Assembly (NCBI RefSeq): GCF_017301635.1
Contig: NZ_CP071091.1
Span: forward strand, 7,018,001-7,082,000
Origin: Myxococcus landrumus
Lineage (GTDB): Bacteria > Myxococcota > Myxococcia > Myxococcales > Myxococcaceae
Length of the DNA: 64,000 nt
Direction: 5' to 3'
The notes below the pieces were generated by a model, which saw only the letters and a program-made list of their open reading frames with translations, did no database searches and was not told where the DNA came from. The position numbers and the translations under genes were made by a program. Below are positions 35,011 through 43,595 of the stretch, one piece after another. Every line of letters starts with the position of its first letter. The first letter of the stretch is position 1.

Positions 35011-35472
35011 ATGTCTGAGGAAAACGCTGAAGCAAAGCCGAAGAACGATCTCTCGCGGCCCATCGAGGTCGTCCGCGCCGAGCTCCTGGCCGACGAAGAG
35101 ACCAAGAAGATCGCCACGGCGGTCAACATGAAGCTCGAGGACTACGTCGAGCTGGTCCTCAAGTACGCGCAGGACAAGAGCCTGGAGCCGGAGCTGGCCA
35201 TCGTCTCGGACGACGAGCTGCGCAAGAACGGCATCACGCCGGTGACGACCGACGAGGCCGCCGACCTCATCATCCGGGGCATGAAGGGTGAGCTGCCGGG
35301 GTCCATGCCGGACTTCGAGGCCTCCAAGTTCGAGCAGAAGGGGAACGCGGGGAAGCCGTCCCTGAACGCCTCGACCCCCGCGGAGCAGGCGACGCCCGCA
35401 CAGCCGCAGGATGCCGCGGCGCGCCAGTCGATGCTGGACCAGATCAAGCGCGGTGGTGGCGGCAGGGCCTGA
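35011..35472 (+). CDS. Acidic cytoplasmic protein of unknown function
   Basis: A 153-residue protein. The first ~90 residues look helical and globular (SRPIEVVRAELLADEETKKIA, MKLEDYVELVLKYAQ). The last ~65 are Pro/Ala/Gln-rich and probably disordered, ending in a Gly/Arg tail (IKRGGGGRA). No signal or membrane segment. GGAGAG before ATG 35011 is a good ribosome site. I do not recognise a family. A terminator-like hairpin follows within ten bases of the stop. Confidence 0.7.
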   Translation: MSEENAEAKPKNDLSRPIEVVRAELLADEETKKIATAVNMKLEDYVELVLKYAQDKSLEPELAIVSDDELRKNGITPVTTDEAADLIIRGMKGELPGSMPDFEASKFEQKGNAGKPSLNASTPAEQATPAQPQDAAARQSMLDQIKRGGGGRA

Positions 35473-35480
35473 GGCCTCTG

Positions 35481-35502
35481 CCCGGGGACGCGGAACCCCG
35501 GG
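35481..35502 (+). terminator. Hairpin terminator after the acidic protein gene
   Basis: Perfect seven-base arms CCCGGGG and CCCCGGG with an eight-base loop, eight bases after the stop codon, followed by AAAATTG. Confidence 0.6.
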
Positions 35503-35620
35503 AAAATTGCGCCGGAAATTCCGCGAGAAACATTTCCGACGACCCGCCGAGAATCACTTCGAGTCTCTTCTTCGCCCTAAATCCCCCGCCTTCCTCCACT
35601 CTTCTTCTCAAGGTGCCGCT

Positions 35621-36079
35621 ATGCTCTCCTTCCTCAAGAACAACCCGCTGACCAACCTCATCAAGAAGCCGCTCGAGATTGTCGGCAAGGTCGCCGAGAC
35701 GGTCAGCAAGGTTGCCGGCGGCATCGCGAACATCGGCCAGCAGGCGCTGAACTTCCTGAACAAGCCGGCCAGCGAGGCCATCTCGCCGATCACCAACAAG
35801 ATCAGCGAGCAGGTCAAGAAGATCCCCTTCATCGGCAAGTTCCTGGCCCCGGTGGTTGAGGGCCTGATGAAGCAGGGCGCGACGGCGCTGCTCGGCTCGG
35901 GCCCCATCGGCGGCATCGGCGCGATGGCGCAGGTCACCTCCAAGGTGTCCGACCTGACCAACCTGGCGCAGGGCGTGCGCACGGCGGCGGACAAGGTTGG
36001 CGCGTTCGCCAACAACCCGCTGGGCCAGATGAACCTCCAGAACATCATGGCGCACCAGCACGCGGCGCTCATCCGCTAA
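35621..36079 (+). CDS. Basic amphipathic-helix protein of unknown function
   Basis: A 152-residue protein made of repeated amphipathic helices rich in Lys, Ala, Val, Gly and Asn (KKPLEIVGKVAETVSKVAGG, KIPFIGKFLAPVVEG, LLGSGPIGGIGAM). No signal peptide or Cys. Codon choice is very uniform (GTC/AAG/ATC-ending codons), as in abundant proteins. A pyrimidine-rich leader, an AAGGTG ribosome site and an excellent terminator flank it, making a self-contained, probably highly expressed unit. Composition recalls phasins, membrane-active peptides and some spore or inclusion proteins, but no family is recognised. Confidence 0.7.
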   Translation: MLSFLKNNPLTNLIKKPLEIVGKVAETVSKVAGGIANIGQQALNFLNKPASEAISPITNKISEQVKKIPFIGKFLAPVVEGLMKQGATALLGSGPIGGIGAMAQVTSKVSDLTNLAQGVRTAADKVGAFANNPLGQMNLQNIMAHQHAALIR

Positions 36080-36114
36080 TCCCTCGCGCCTCGGCGCGGT
36101 GGTAGGCGAGTCCG

Positions 36115-36148
36115 AAGGCCGGCTTCCCACGAGAGTGGGGCCGGCCTT
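36115..36148 (+). terminator. Strong intrinsic terminator, first unit of the hairpin array
   Basis: AAGGCCGGC pairs perfectly with GCCGGCCTT; inside, CCCAC pairs with GTGGG around a GAGA tetraloop, with a TT bulge. It is followed by T-containing sequence (TTTCGGCGTTTC) and lies 36 bases after the stop of the preceding gene. Confidence 0.8.
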
Positions 36149-36655
36149 TCGGCGTTTCTGGGGCGGTGGCAGGGCAGTCCCGAGGGCCGGCTACTCGCGA
36201 GAGCGGGGCCTGCCTCTCTGCGTTTCTGGGGCGGTGGCAGGGCAAGTCCCGAGGGCCGGCTACTCGCGAGAGCGGGGCCGGCCTCTCTGCGTTTCTGAGG
36301 CACAAGGTGGTGGCCACGAGCGACCACGAAGGCTGGCCACGCGAGAGCGGGGCCTGCCTCTCTGCGTTTCTGGGGCACCTGGTGGTGGCCACGAGCGACC
36401 ACGAAGGCTGGCCACGCGAGAGCGGGGCCTACCTCGCGGCATTGCTGGCTGGCACGGGGGGCGCGGCAAACCCGGAGGTGGGCCTCCTGCGAGTGCAGAG
36501 GCCCGGCCTTCAGGCGTTTCCGCGTGGCGCTGGTGGGTGGCGTGGCGACGTGAAGGTCGGCCTCCCGCGAGGGCGTGGCGGGAGGAGCGCGAACCCACCA
36601 CGAGGCGGTGGCGACCGTGAAGGCCTGCCTCTCGTGGAAGCCGGGCTCGCCTTTG
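36115..36655. repeat. Tandem array of about eight terminator-like hairpin units
   Basis: Units begin near 36115, 36183, 36251, 36329, 36403, 36474, 36553 and 36618, giving a period of 66-78 bases. The core is GGCCGGC-(6-9 nt)-GCGAGAGCGGGGCC, then GCCTCTCTGCGTTTCTGGGGC. Units 2 and 3 are nearly identical over ~65 bases, and units 3 and 4 share the spacer GTGGTGGCCACGAGCGACCACG. Later units decay. Both strands are open by chance, but the translations are low-complexity and lack ribosome sites, so I call no gene. From 36656 to 36764 nothing else is seen except the end of the convergent SCO1 gene. Confidence 0.8.
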
Positions 36656-36764
36656 GGAGATGGGCGGAGGGCCACTCAGTGGCGGTGGCGAGCGGCCCCT
36701 TCGTGATGTTGATGATCCAACAAAACCACGAGCCGCCCAGCCCCTGGCGGAGCGGCGGGGCTGA

Positions 36765-37424
36765 TCAACCCTCTTCGCGAACGAGCCGCTTCACATCCCG
36801 CAGGAGGCGATCCGTCGATTCGCTGTCGGCGCTGTCGTAGTAGCCGCGAATCTGGCCCATCGAGTCCACAAGGACGAAGTGGGTGCCGTGGAAGATGGAG
36901 AGCAGATCATCCTCGGCGGAGCCGGGCTCGCGGCCCATGCTGACCTTGAAGCCTTGGACGATGGTGTCCTTGAGGATGTCGTAGTCCCCGGTCAGGAAGC
37001 TCCAGCGGGTGAAGTTGGCGCCGTGGAGCTGTCCGTACTCCGCGAGGCGCTCGGGCGTGTCGTACTTCGGGTCGACCGAGAACGACACGAGCTGGAGGTT
37101 GGTGCCGTGGGACTCGGTGCTCTGCTGCACATGCGCCATCTTCCGGGTGAAGGCCGGGCAGACGGTCGGGCAGCGGGTGAAGATGAAGTTGGCGATGAAG
37201 GGATGCCCGCGAAGCTGGGCGCTGCCAAAAGGCTGTCCGTCCTGTCGGGTGAAGGCGAAGTCCGGGAGCGCGCCGAGCTGGGGCAGGGGCTCGCTGTTCG
37301 TGCGCAGCAGGGAGAATCCCGCCGCCGCCGAGATGCCCAGCGCCATGACGGCGATGCCGGCCCAGAAGCCGGGGCGTTGCGTGAGGCGAGCAGGGGGGAG
37401 CGCGACGGAGGATTCAGCGGACAT
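36765..37424 (-). CDS. SCO1/SenC/PrrC-family copper chaperone
   Basis: A 219-residue membrane-anchored thioredoxin-fold protein. One N-terminal helix (~19-40) places the domain in the periplasm. Cu-binding residues are in FTRCPTVCP (C85, C89) and the distal His in FHGTHFVLVD. Family members deliver copper to the CuA site of cytochrome c oxidase subunit II or act as thiol reductants. No oxidase genes are in the window. It is the convergent partner of the hairpin-array region. Confidence 0.92.
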   Translation of the reverse strand: MSAESSVALPPARLTQRPGFWAGIAVMALGISAAAGFSLLRTNSEPLPQLGALPDFAFTRQDGQPFGSAQLRGHPFIANFIFTRCPTVCPAFTRKMAHVQQSTESHGTNLQLVSFSVDPKYDTPERLAEYGQLHGANFTRWSFLTGDYDILKDTIVQGFKVSMGREPGSAEDDLLSIFHGTHFVLVDSMGQIRGYYDSADSESTDRLLRDVKRLVREEG

Positions 37425-37676
37425 GGCCCGGACCTAACGAAAGGTCCGTGAGGGCACAAGCGCCGAGGGAGGGCGCGGGCCCAACCCGCCTACTCGCGAG
37501 GTGTAGCCGACAACAGGGCCCCCCTCCAGGCAGGCGAGGACCCCCACGTCCACCTCGAGAGATTCCACGTCCGGGGAGCGCGATGCCGCGTGCGTGGCCA
37601 TGCCCGCGCATGACTCGGAGCACGAGGCTGGTGTGTTCGGTGCAGAGGGGCCGGCGGTTCCTTCCGGAGTCAGCCC

Positions 37677-39131
37677 ATGTCTCGAATCGACTCATCAGGC
37701 AGCACGGCCATTCCCCTCGACACGGTGCCGGACGCGCCCCCTTCTCCCGGTCTCCCGAATCCCAAGCCGTCCTCCACGGCTCCCCGCGAGCGCAATGAAG
37801 TCCACGACTACGCCGCGAGCCTCTTCCCCCCGGCCCCGCGACGCTCCAGCGAACCGTCGGCCTCGGGCGCTGGAAGCAAGACGACGCTGTCCGCGGGAGA
37901 GCTGTTGGCCCTGGGCGGAAGGCAGAAGGCGCGAGGTGGCGAAGTCCCCGCGGAGGTCTACTCGGAGATTCAATCGCGACTGACGCGAGGCCTCGCGGAT
38001 TGGAAGGTGAGTGACGCGGATGTGCGGACCGTGCACGCGGCGCTCGGACAGCTCCAGCCCTCGGACTACCGCGCCACGCTGGAGCGGATGGAGCGAGAGG
38101 GGTTGTTGAAGACGTATCTCGCGGAGCAGTCACCCGACGCGCGTCACTCGTTCCTGCTGCAAGCTGAAGCCAAGGGCGTCCTCCAGCGGCTCTCGGGGAC
38201 ACCCGCCTCGGGCCCCCTGGGCTTCCCTGGCCGGCCCGACTTCTTCCGTGATGCCTCGGCGCTTCCCGATTCCCTGCGCCAGGCCGTGGAGTCACACGCC
38301 GTCGCCGCGGGGCGGTCCTTCCACGCCGCGCACGCGGCCTATCTCGGTCGCTACGCGAAGGCCGTCGAGGGAGCCCAGAGCCTTCCCGAGCTGCGCAAGC
38401 TGGGGGCTCCCCAGGAGGCGAAGTTGCCCGACTCGGTGCTGGGCCTGGACCGGAGGGACCCCGCGCGCGAGGACATCGCCGCGAGGTGGAGGAGCTCCGT
38501 GGGAGCGCCGGGGTCCATGAACTGGGTCTACCAGGCCATCAACGTCCGGCAGCGAGAGCTCCTCGGTGAGCGCTCCGCCGGCACCTTGGCCCTGAAGGGG
38601 AAGGCGGAGGTCACTCACGCCAGCCTCCAGGTGGGAGGCGAAGCGCGACTCGACTCGCGCGGCAAGGTGGACGCGAAGGCCACGACGGGGATGGAGCTGA
38701 AGGGGGGCCCGGTGGGCGTGAAGGTGACACAGGACTCGAAGGGGGCGCTCAAGTCCGAGGTGAAGGTGGACCTGGGGATTCTCAAGGTGAGCCAGTCGAC
38801 AGATGGCGAGATGAAGCTCGCGATGGGCGTGGGCAAACATGTCGGGACCTACGCGACGCTCAACCTGAAGGAGGCGGAGTTTGGGGGTGGTGTCTTCGCC
38901 AAGGTGGAGGCGGGGGCGAGCAAGGGGGAGGTGCGGTTGGGCTACGACATGAAGGGGCTGAAGAGCCAAAGCGCGGTCGAGGCGGTCGACCGCCACCACG
39001 TGGGCCTCTTCGATGAACCTCCTGAGTTGGGTCGAGGGCTGACCTGGGACGTGCTGCCCGAGGCCCGGCGCAAGAGCTACGAGCGCAACGGCTGGAACCG
39101 CGAGGAGTGGGGCCGCGCCCAGGGTCACTGA
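37677..39131 (+). CDS. Large protein of unknown function with beta-repeat C-terminus
   Basis: A 484-residue protein without a signal peptide. Residues 1-~75 are Pro/Ser-rich and disordered. About 80-300 are helical (EVYSEIQSRLTRGLADWKVSD, SMNWVYQAINVRQRELLGE). About 300-430 alternate short beta strands with Gly/Lys turns (LKGKAEVTHASLQVGGEARL, MELKGGPVGVKVTQDSKG) as in beta-solenoids or barrels. The end (TWDVLPEARRKSYERNGWNRE) is charged. The layout recalls secreted effectors or polymorphic proteins exported without a Sec signal, but no toxin motif is recognised and no immunity-like gene follows. Gene neighbours give no help. Confidence 0.65.
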   Translation: MSRIDSSGSTAIPLDTVPDAPPSPGLPNPKPSSTAPRERNEVHDYAASLFPPAPRRSSEPSASGAGSKTTLSAGELLALGGRQKARGGEVPAEVYSEIQSRLTRGLADWKVSDADVRTVHAALGQLQPSDYRATLERMEREGLLKTYLAEQSPDARHSFLLQAEAKGVLQRLSGTPASGPLGFPGRPDFFRDASALPDSLRQAVESHAVAAGRSFHAAHAAYLGRYAKAVEGAQSLPELRKLGAPQEAKLPDSVLGLDRRDPAREDIAARWRSSVGAPGSMNWVYQAINVRQRELLGERSAGTLALKGKAEVTHASLQVGGEARLDSRGKVDAKATTGMELKGGPVGVKVTQDSKGALKSEVKVDLGILKVSQSTDGEMKLAMGVGKHVGTYATLNLKEAEFGGGVFAKVEAGASKGEVRLGYDMKGLKSQSAVEAVDRHHVGLFDEPPELGRGLTWDVLPEARRKSYERNGWNREEWGRAQGH

Positions 39132-39155
39132 GCAGGACACTTCGCGGTGGACAGG

Positions 39156-41000
39156 TCAGGAGGACGCGGGAGTCCGAGGCATCTCCACGGTGACCGTGGT
39201 GCCCAACCCTGGCGCGCTCTCGAGGTGGATGTGCCCGCCATGGGCCTCCACCACCTGACGGGAGAACCACAACCCCAACCCGAAGCCACCGTAGTGGCGC
39301 AGGGGCACTGCGCGGCCGAAGCGCTGGAAGAGGTGCGCGAGCTGCTCGGCGGGGATGCCGATGCCCCGGTCCTTCACGACCAGCCTCGCGAGGTCACCGG
39401 GGACGCACGACACCTCCACCTCCACGGGGCGCCCCAGTCCGTACTTCAGGGCGTTGGACACCAAGTGCGTCACCATGCCGTCCACGCGCGAGTGGTCCCA
39501 CCGTCCCGGAACGGCGCCCGTGGCATGCAGGAAGATGGTGGCGCCGGCGCGCTCACGCTCCTCGGTGAAGCGCGTCAGCACGCCCCGGCACACGTCCACC
39601 AGGTCCACGGGCTCGGGGGTGAGGTGCAGGCGGCCCTCGGACAGGTGGGCCACTTCCAGCAGCTCGCGCACCAGGCGCCCCAGCCGGTCCACCTGCTGCA
39701 CCGCCAGCGAGGTGCGCGCCTGCACATCCTCGTCCGAGGACATGCGCCGCAGCCGGGAGAGCTGCAGCTTGAGGGCTGTCAGCGGCGTGTTCAGCTCGTG
39801 GCTGGCGATGGCGAGGAACTCGTCGCGCAGTTGGAGGGCCTGCTGCGTCTGGTGGAAGAGGTGGGCGTTCTGCACGGCGGCGCTGGCCCGCCGCGCGAGC
39901 TCCACGGCCAGCGCCAGGTCCTCGCTCGTGTGGTGCCGCCCGGAGAGGCAGTGGCCCAGGGTCAACGCGCCCAGTACTCCCTCCGGAGTCTCCAGCGGCA
40001 CGGACATCCACGAGGTCGGCGCCAGGGTCCGCAGCAGGGAGAGCTGCTCGGGGCCACAGGAGGTGCTCTCAATCCAGAAGGCGTCCACGCTGGGATGGAA
40101 GGCGGTCAGTCCGCTGGCCAGCGCGCAGATGGGGGTGCCCGGACGCTCGGGGGGGTGCCAGCGGCTGGCGGCGAGCAGGCCCGAGCACTCCGGGGTGGCG
40201 GCGTGAAAGGTGCGGCGCACCTCATGGTCCGGGCCGAGCACATCGATGATGCAGAGGTCGCCCAGCGTGGGCACCAACCCCAGGGCCACTCCGCGCAGGG
40301 TGTGGCCCAGGTCCAGCGAGGTGGCCAGCATGGCGGTGGCGTGTTGGAGCAGTCCCACGCGCTCCACCTGGCTGCGCTCGGCGGCGAGCAGCCGGGCCCG
40401 CTCCAGGGCCATGGTGGCCTGCTGTGCCAGCATGTCGATGAAGGCGCGCTCCTCCTCGTCGAAGTCGTGGGCGAGCCCCCAGACGAAGATGAGGCAGCCC
40501 ACTGTCCGGGCCCGGGTGAACAGGGGCAGACAGGCCACGGACAAGTCCCCGCTGGGGGGCCGGGTCGCCGCGGCCGTCTCCGGGAAGTGCTGGGCCATCA
40601 TGGCGAAGTCCGTCAGCCACAGGGGGACGCCGGTGCGCACGGCCTCGGCGACGGGGACCCGGGCATTCAGGGGCACGTGGGTGAAGGCGGCCTCCACGGC
40701 GGGGGGGCAGCGCACGGAGTGGACGAGCTCCAGTGACGTGCCCGGCACATTCATCAGGTAGAGGCCCCCGGCCACGGCCTCCAGGGTGCGCACGGCCTCC
40801 ACCACGACGGCGCGGGCGACGTCCTCGGAGGTGAGGGCGCCGGACAGGGCCAGGGTGAGGGACTGGAGGCTGCGCATGCGTGCACTGGCGAGCTCGGCGC
40901 TGGCTCGAGCGCGGCGGCTCTCCGCCAGCAACTCGACCCCCGAACCCTGTCCCTCCTCGGTCAGGGGCATGCGGAGGCTGACGGACGAATGCTTCTCCAT
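39156..41000 (-). CDS. Cytoplasmic GAF-domain histidine kinase
   Basis: A 614-residue kinase. Two GAF-like domains (~30-200 and ~205-370) end in FIDMLAQQATMALERARLLA and ASAAVQNAHLFHQTQQALQL. A HisKA domain with ASHELNTPLTALKLQ follows, then an ATPase with HLVSNALKYG, DRGIGIP and GGFGLGLWFSRQ. No membrane helices. The kinase core resembles that of the four-GAF kinase at 27101-29947, so they are probably paralogues. ATG 41000 is used; no strong ribosome site is visible and MPLTEE downstream is an alternative. Partner and signal unknown. Confidence 0.9.
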   Translation of the reverse strand: MEKHSSVSLRMPLTEEGQGSGVELLAESRRARASAELASARMRSLQSLTLALSGALTSEDVARAVVVEAVRTLEAVAGGLYLMNVPGTSLELVHSVRCPPAVEAAFTHVPLNARVPVAEAVRTGVPLWLTDFAMMAQHFPETAAATRPPSGDLSVACLPLFTRARTVGCLIFVWGLAHDFDEEERAFIDMLAQQATMALERARLLAAERSQVERVGLLQHATAMLATSLDLGHTLRGVALGLVPTLGDLCIIDVLGPDHEVRRTFHAATPECSGLLAASRWHPPERPGTPICALASGLTAFHPSVDAFWIESTSCGPEQLSLLRTLAPTSWMSVPLETPEGVLGALTLGHCLSGRHHTSEDLALAVELARRASAAVQNAHLFHQTQQALQLRDEFLAIASHELNTPLTALKLQLSRLRRMSSDEDVQARTSLAVQQVDRLGRLVRELLEVAHLSEGRLHLTPEPVDLVDVCRGVLTRFTEERERAGATIFLHATGAVPGRWDHSRVDGMVTHLVSNALKYGLGRPVEVEVSCVPGDLARLVVKDRGIGIPAEQLAHLFQRFGRAVPLRHYGGFGLGLWFSRQVVEAHGGHIHLESAPGLGTTVTVEMPRTPASS

Positions 41001-41377
41001 GCGCGGCGGCCCGACGGCGCAGGTGACACCCCGAGCCACTTCCACTGAAACGCATCCGAGGCCGGATTTCCGGCTCCGGCGGAATGAGTGTCCTACGCCA
41101 GTCAGTCCCGCACATGGCCAGTGAACACACGGGCCGAGGACTTCCGACCTGGAGTCCGGAGGAAGGTGGCTGTCGGACAGACAGGCCAACCCCTCAATCG
41201 TCTTCCGCTGCGTGAAGCGTGGCGGTACCTTGCGTCCCAGAGCCCGGAGTCTCGGCGGCCGAAGTCCTCTCTTCTCGCAGGGAACATGCTTCCGGGCTCA
41301 CCCATGCAGGCAGTCTCCGAGTGCTTCCGCGCTTCGACATCGCGCTCTCGTCGCGCCTCCTTCTGGGATATCCACCG
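41001..41377. other. Divergent intergenic region
   Basis: 377 bases between the GAF kinase (minus) and the b561-like gene (plus). ORFs that run into it are extensions of the two flanking genes in frame and show no family features. No clear palindrome, RNA structure or promoter hexamer pair stands out. Confidence 0.4.
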
Positions 41378-42037
41378 ATGAACCGTTTCGCCGCTGTCCT
41401 CGTCATCCTGTCCATGCTGTCCACCACCGCCGCGCGTGCCCAGAGCAGGACGCAGCCGCCTTCGGACGCGCCCAAGTCAGCGCCCTCGCTCGAGCCCAAG
41501 CCGGAAGCCCCGGCCGAGGAGCCCGGGCTGGACTTCGACCTGCTGGAGCCCGCGGAGGCCGCCGCCGCGGCGCAGGTGGACCCGGAGCTGCAAGAGGCCC
41601 TGGAGCGCCGCCGCACCATGCTCAAGCTGCACCAGGGCCTGGGCTTCGCGTTGGCCGCCGGACTGGTGACGACGACGGTGCTGGGACAGCTTCAGTTCAA
41701 CGACTCCTTCCGGGGTGGCGGAGATGACCGCACGCTGCTGGGGGTGCACCGGGGCTTCGCCATTGGCACCGCCGCGGTGTTCGCCTCCGTGGGCATGCTG
41801 GGCCTGCTGGCGCCGGACCCGCTCGAGAAGGAGGAGTTCCAGTGGGACACCATCACCTTCCATAAAATCTTCATGTCGCTCGCGACGGCGGGGATGGTGG
41901 CGCAAGTCATCCTCGGCATCCTGGCGACGGACCGGTATGGGAAGTTGTCGGAGACGGACCTCGCCACCGCGCACCAGGTCGTTGGCTACACCACCCTGGG
42001 CGCGGTGTCGGCCGGTGTCTTCACACTGTTCTTCTGA
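41378..42037 (+). CDS. Four-helix membrane protein, cytochrome b561-like
   Basis: A 219-residue protein. A signal peptide (1-~21) and a Pro/Glu-rich periplasmic stretch (~22-78) precede four membrane helices. Each helix starts with a His: H85 (KLHQGLGFALAA), H124 (GVHRGFAIGTAA), H162 (FHKIFMSLATAG) and H199 (AHQVVGYTTLGA). Four His on one side of a four-helix bundle fits heme ligation as in cytochrome b561 or related quinol-linked proteins. The call is inference, supported by YceI next door, which in E. coli pairs with the b561 homologue YceJ. It heads a three-gene operon. Confidence 0.6.
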   Translation: MNRFAAVLVILSMLSTTAARAQSRTQPPSDAPKSAPSLEPKPEAPAEEPGLDFDLLEPAEAAAAAQVDPELQEALERRRTMLKLHQGLGFALAAGLVTTTVLGQLQFNDSFRGGGDDRTLLGVHRGFAIGTAAVFASVGMLGLLAPDPLEKEEFQWDTITFHKIFMSLATAGMVAQVILGILATDRYGKLSETDLATAHQVVGYTTLGAVSAGVFTLFF

Positions 42038-42097
42038 ATCTTCGCGCCCCGGGGCCGTTGGGCACTGGGGACGGATTCGAGTTTCCTGGAGAGGGAT

Positions 42098-42676
42098 ATG
42101 ACTGCTCGACGACTCGCGCTGCTCACCACCTTGCTGCTTGCGTTGCCCGTGATGGCCCAGGGCGGCGCCAAGACGTATGCGTTGAAGAAGGACTCCAGCA
42201 CGCTGACGTACAAGCTGCATCACCCGGCGCACGAGGTGGTGGGCAAGGCGAAGCCCAGCGATGGCAAGGCCCGGCTGATGCCGGACGGCACGCTGCAGGT
42301 GGCGGTGCGCGCCAACATCAAGGACTTCGACTCGGGCAATGGCAACCGTGACGCCCACATGATGGAAGTCACGGAGATGGCCAAGTACCCCATCGTCGAC
42401 TTCAAGGGCGTGGCGAAGGGCGTGACGATGCCCACCACCTTTCCGGCGAAGGTGCCGGTGACGCTCAAGGGGAAGCTCACGTTCCACGGGGTGACGCAGG
42501 ACGTGGAGGTGCCTTTGACGGTGGTGTTCAAGTCCGCCTCGGAGGTGACGACCGAGGGCTCCTTCGACATCAGCCTGGACGCGTACAAGGTGGAGCGTCC
42601 CTCGCTGCTGATGGTGAAGGTGGATGACAAGCTGGTGCTCGAGCCGGCCCTGGTCTTCGTGGTGGAGGGCGCGTGA
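42098..42676 (+). CDS. YceI-family periplasmic lipocalin-like protein
   Basis: A 192-residue protein with a signal peptide (LALLTTLLLALPVMAQ) and a YceI beta-barrel: LTYKLHHPAHEVVGKAK, VAVRANIKDFDSGNGNRDAHM, KYPIVDFKGVA, GKLTFHGVTQDVEVPLTV. The family binds isoprenoid chains (polyisoprenoids or ubiquinone-like lipids) in its hydrophobic pocket. Here it lies 60 bases after the b561-like gene and overlaps the Rieske gene (GTGA), suggesting quinone-linked electron transfer at the inner membrane. Confidence 0.92.
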   Translation: MTARRLALLTTLLLALPVMAQGGAKTYALKKDSSTLTYKLHHPAHEVVGKAKPSDGKARLMPDGTLQVAVRANIKDFDSGNGNRDAHMMEVTEMAKYPIVDFKGVAKGVTMPTTFPAKVPVTLKGKLTFHGVTQDVEVPLTVVFKSASEVTTEGSFDISLDAYKVERPSLLMVKVDDKLVLEPALVFVVEGA

Positions 42677-43476
42677 GCACTTCTCGACGTGGCTTTTTGA
42701 AGGGAGTCCTGGGGACGGGCGCGGCGGGTGCGGCGGCGACGGCGCTGCCGGGGTGCGCGCCGGACATCGACCCCGCGCCGGTGACGGATGTGTCGGCCAA
42801 GGACGGAGTGGTGAGTCTGTCTGTGTCGCGCTACCCGGACCTGTCGAGAGAGGGCGGCGCGTTGACGGTGCGTGTGGCGGGCGAGACGACGCCGCTCCTG
42901 GTGACGCATACCGGAGGCAGCGAGTACTCGGTGCTGTCCTCCATCTGCACGCATGCGGGGTGTCCGCTGGGCTTCGATGGGCGGGAGGTGGTGTGCCCAT
43001 GCCACCTGTCCAAGTTCAATCCGGTGGATGGCGCGGTGACGCAGCGGCCGGCCACGGTGGGGCTGCGCAAGTTCGCCTCGAAGTTCAACGCAGGCACCCA
43101 GGAGCTGAGCATCGACCTGCTTGCGGGTGAGGGAGGCTTCCCCTCGGCGGTGAATGGGGAAGTGCGTCTGTCTTTTGCCCAGTTCCCCAAGCTGAAGGAC
43201 AACGGCAGCGTGGTGGAGGGTGTCCCCAGCGGCTACGGCAAGCGCATCTTTGTCTTCCGGCTGCAGGACGGGTCGCTGTCGGCGGTGGATTCCATTTGCA
43301 CGCATCAGGCGTGCGAGGTGAACTCGCGCCCGGAGCAGCTCGACCTCATCTGCTATTGCCACAACTCCACCTTTTCGGCGAAGGGTGACGTGACGAACCC
43401 GCCGGCTGTCCTGCCGCTGAAGAAGTTCACCGTGACGGAGACGGCGGACGCGGTGGTGGTATCGAACGTTCGGTGA
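42673..43476 (+). CDS. Rieske 2Fe-2S lipoprotein with two Rieske domains
   Basis: A 267-residue exported protein. The N-terminus carries a twin-Arg signal (STSRRGFLKG) and a lipobox-like ATALPGC (C28). It then has two complete Rieske sites, CTHAGCPL with CPCHLSKFN in the first half and CTHQACEV with CYCHNSTFS in the second. Each has the C-x-H and C-x2-H ligands for one 2Fe-2S cluster, so two clusters per chain are expected. Export folded through Tat fits cluster insertion in the cytoplasm. GTG 42673 overlaps the yceI stop. Double-Rieske single chains are uncommon. Confidence 0.9.
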   Translation: MSTSRRGFLKGVLGTGAAGAAATALPGCAPDIDPAPVTDVSAKDGVVSLSVSRYPDLSREGGALTVRVAGETTPLLVTHTGGSEYSVLSSICTHAGCPLGFDGREVVCPCHLSKFNPVDGAVTQRPATVGLRKFASKFNAGTQELSIDLLAGEGGFPSAVNGEVRLSFAQFPKLKDNGSVVEGVPSGYGKRIFVFRLQDGSLSAVDSICTHQACEVNSRPEQLDLICYCHNSTFSAKGDVTNPPAVLPLKKFTVTETADAVVVSNVR

Positions 43477-43503
43477 GCAGGGATTGGGGCCCCACGTCCC
43501 TGA

Positions 43504-43533
43504 GTCCTTGACGCTTTCACAAGCGTCGAGGAC
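43504..43533 (+). terminator. Terminator of the b561-YceI-Rieske operon
   Basis: GTCCT-GACGCTT pairs with AAGCGTC-AGGAC around a TCAC loop, with one unpaired base on each side, 28 bases after the Rieske stop. Confidence 0.7.
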
Positions 43534-43595
43534 ACGGTGGGGCTCTTGTACCCCTTTCAGAAATCGAGCATGGATCTCCAAGAAAGATGGAATCC

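Noticed and set aside
36115..36655. CRISPR array
   Set aside because: Units are 66-78 bases with continuous, decaying similarity and no unique spacers of even size. Each unit is itself a hairpin, and no cas genes are present.
36100..36675. Long ORFs on both strands through the hairpin array
   Set aside because: They are open only because the repeat unit lacks stops. The translations are low-complexity, have no ribosome site, and repeat in all frames.
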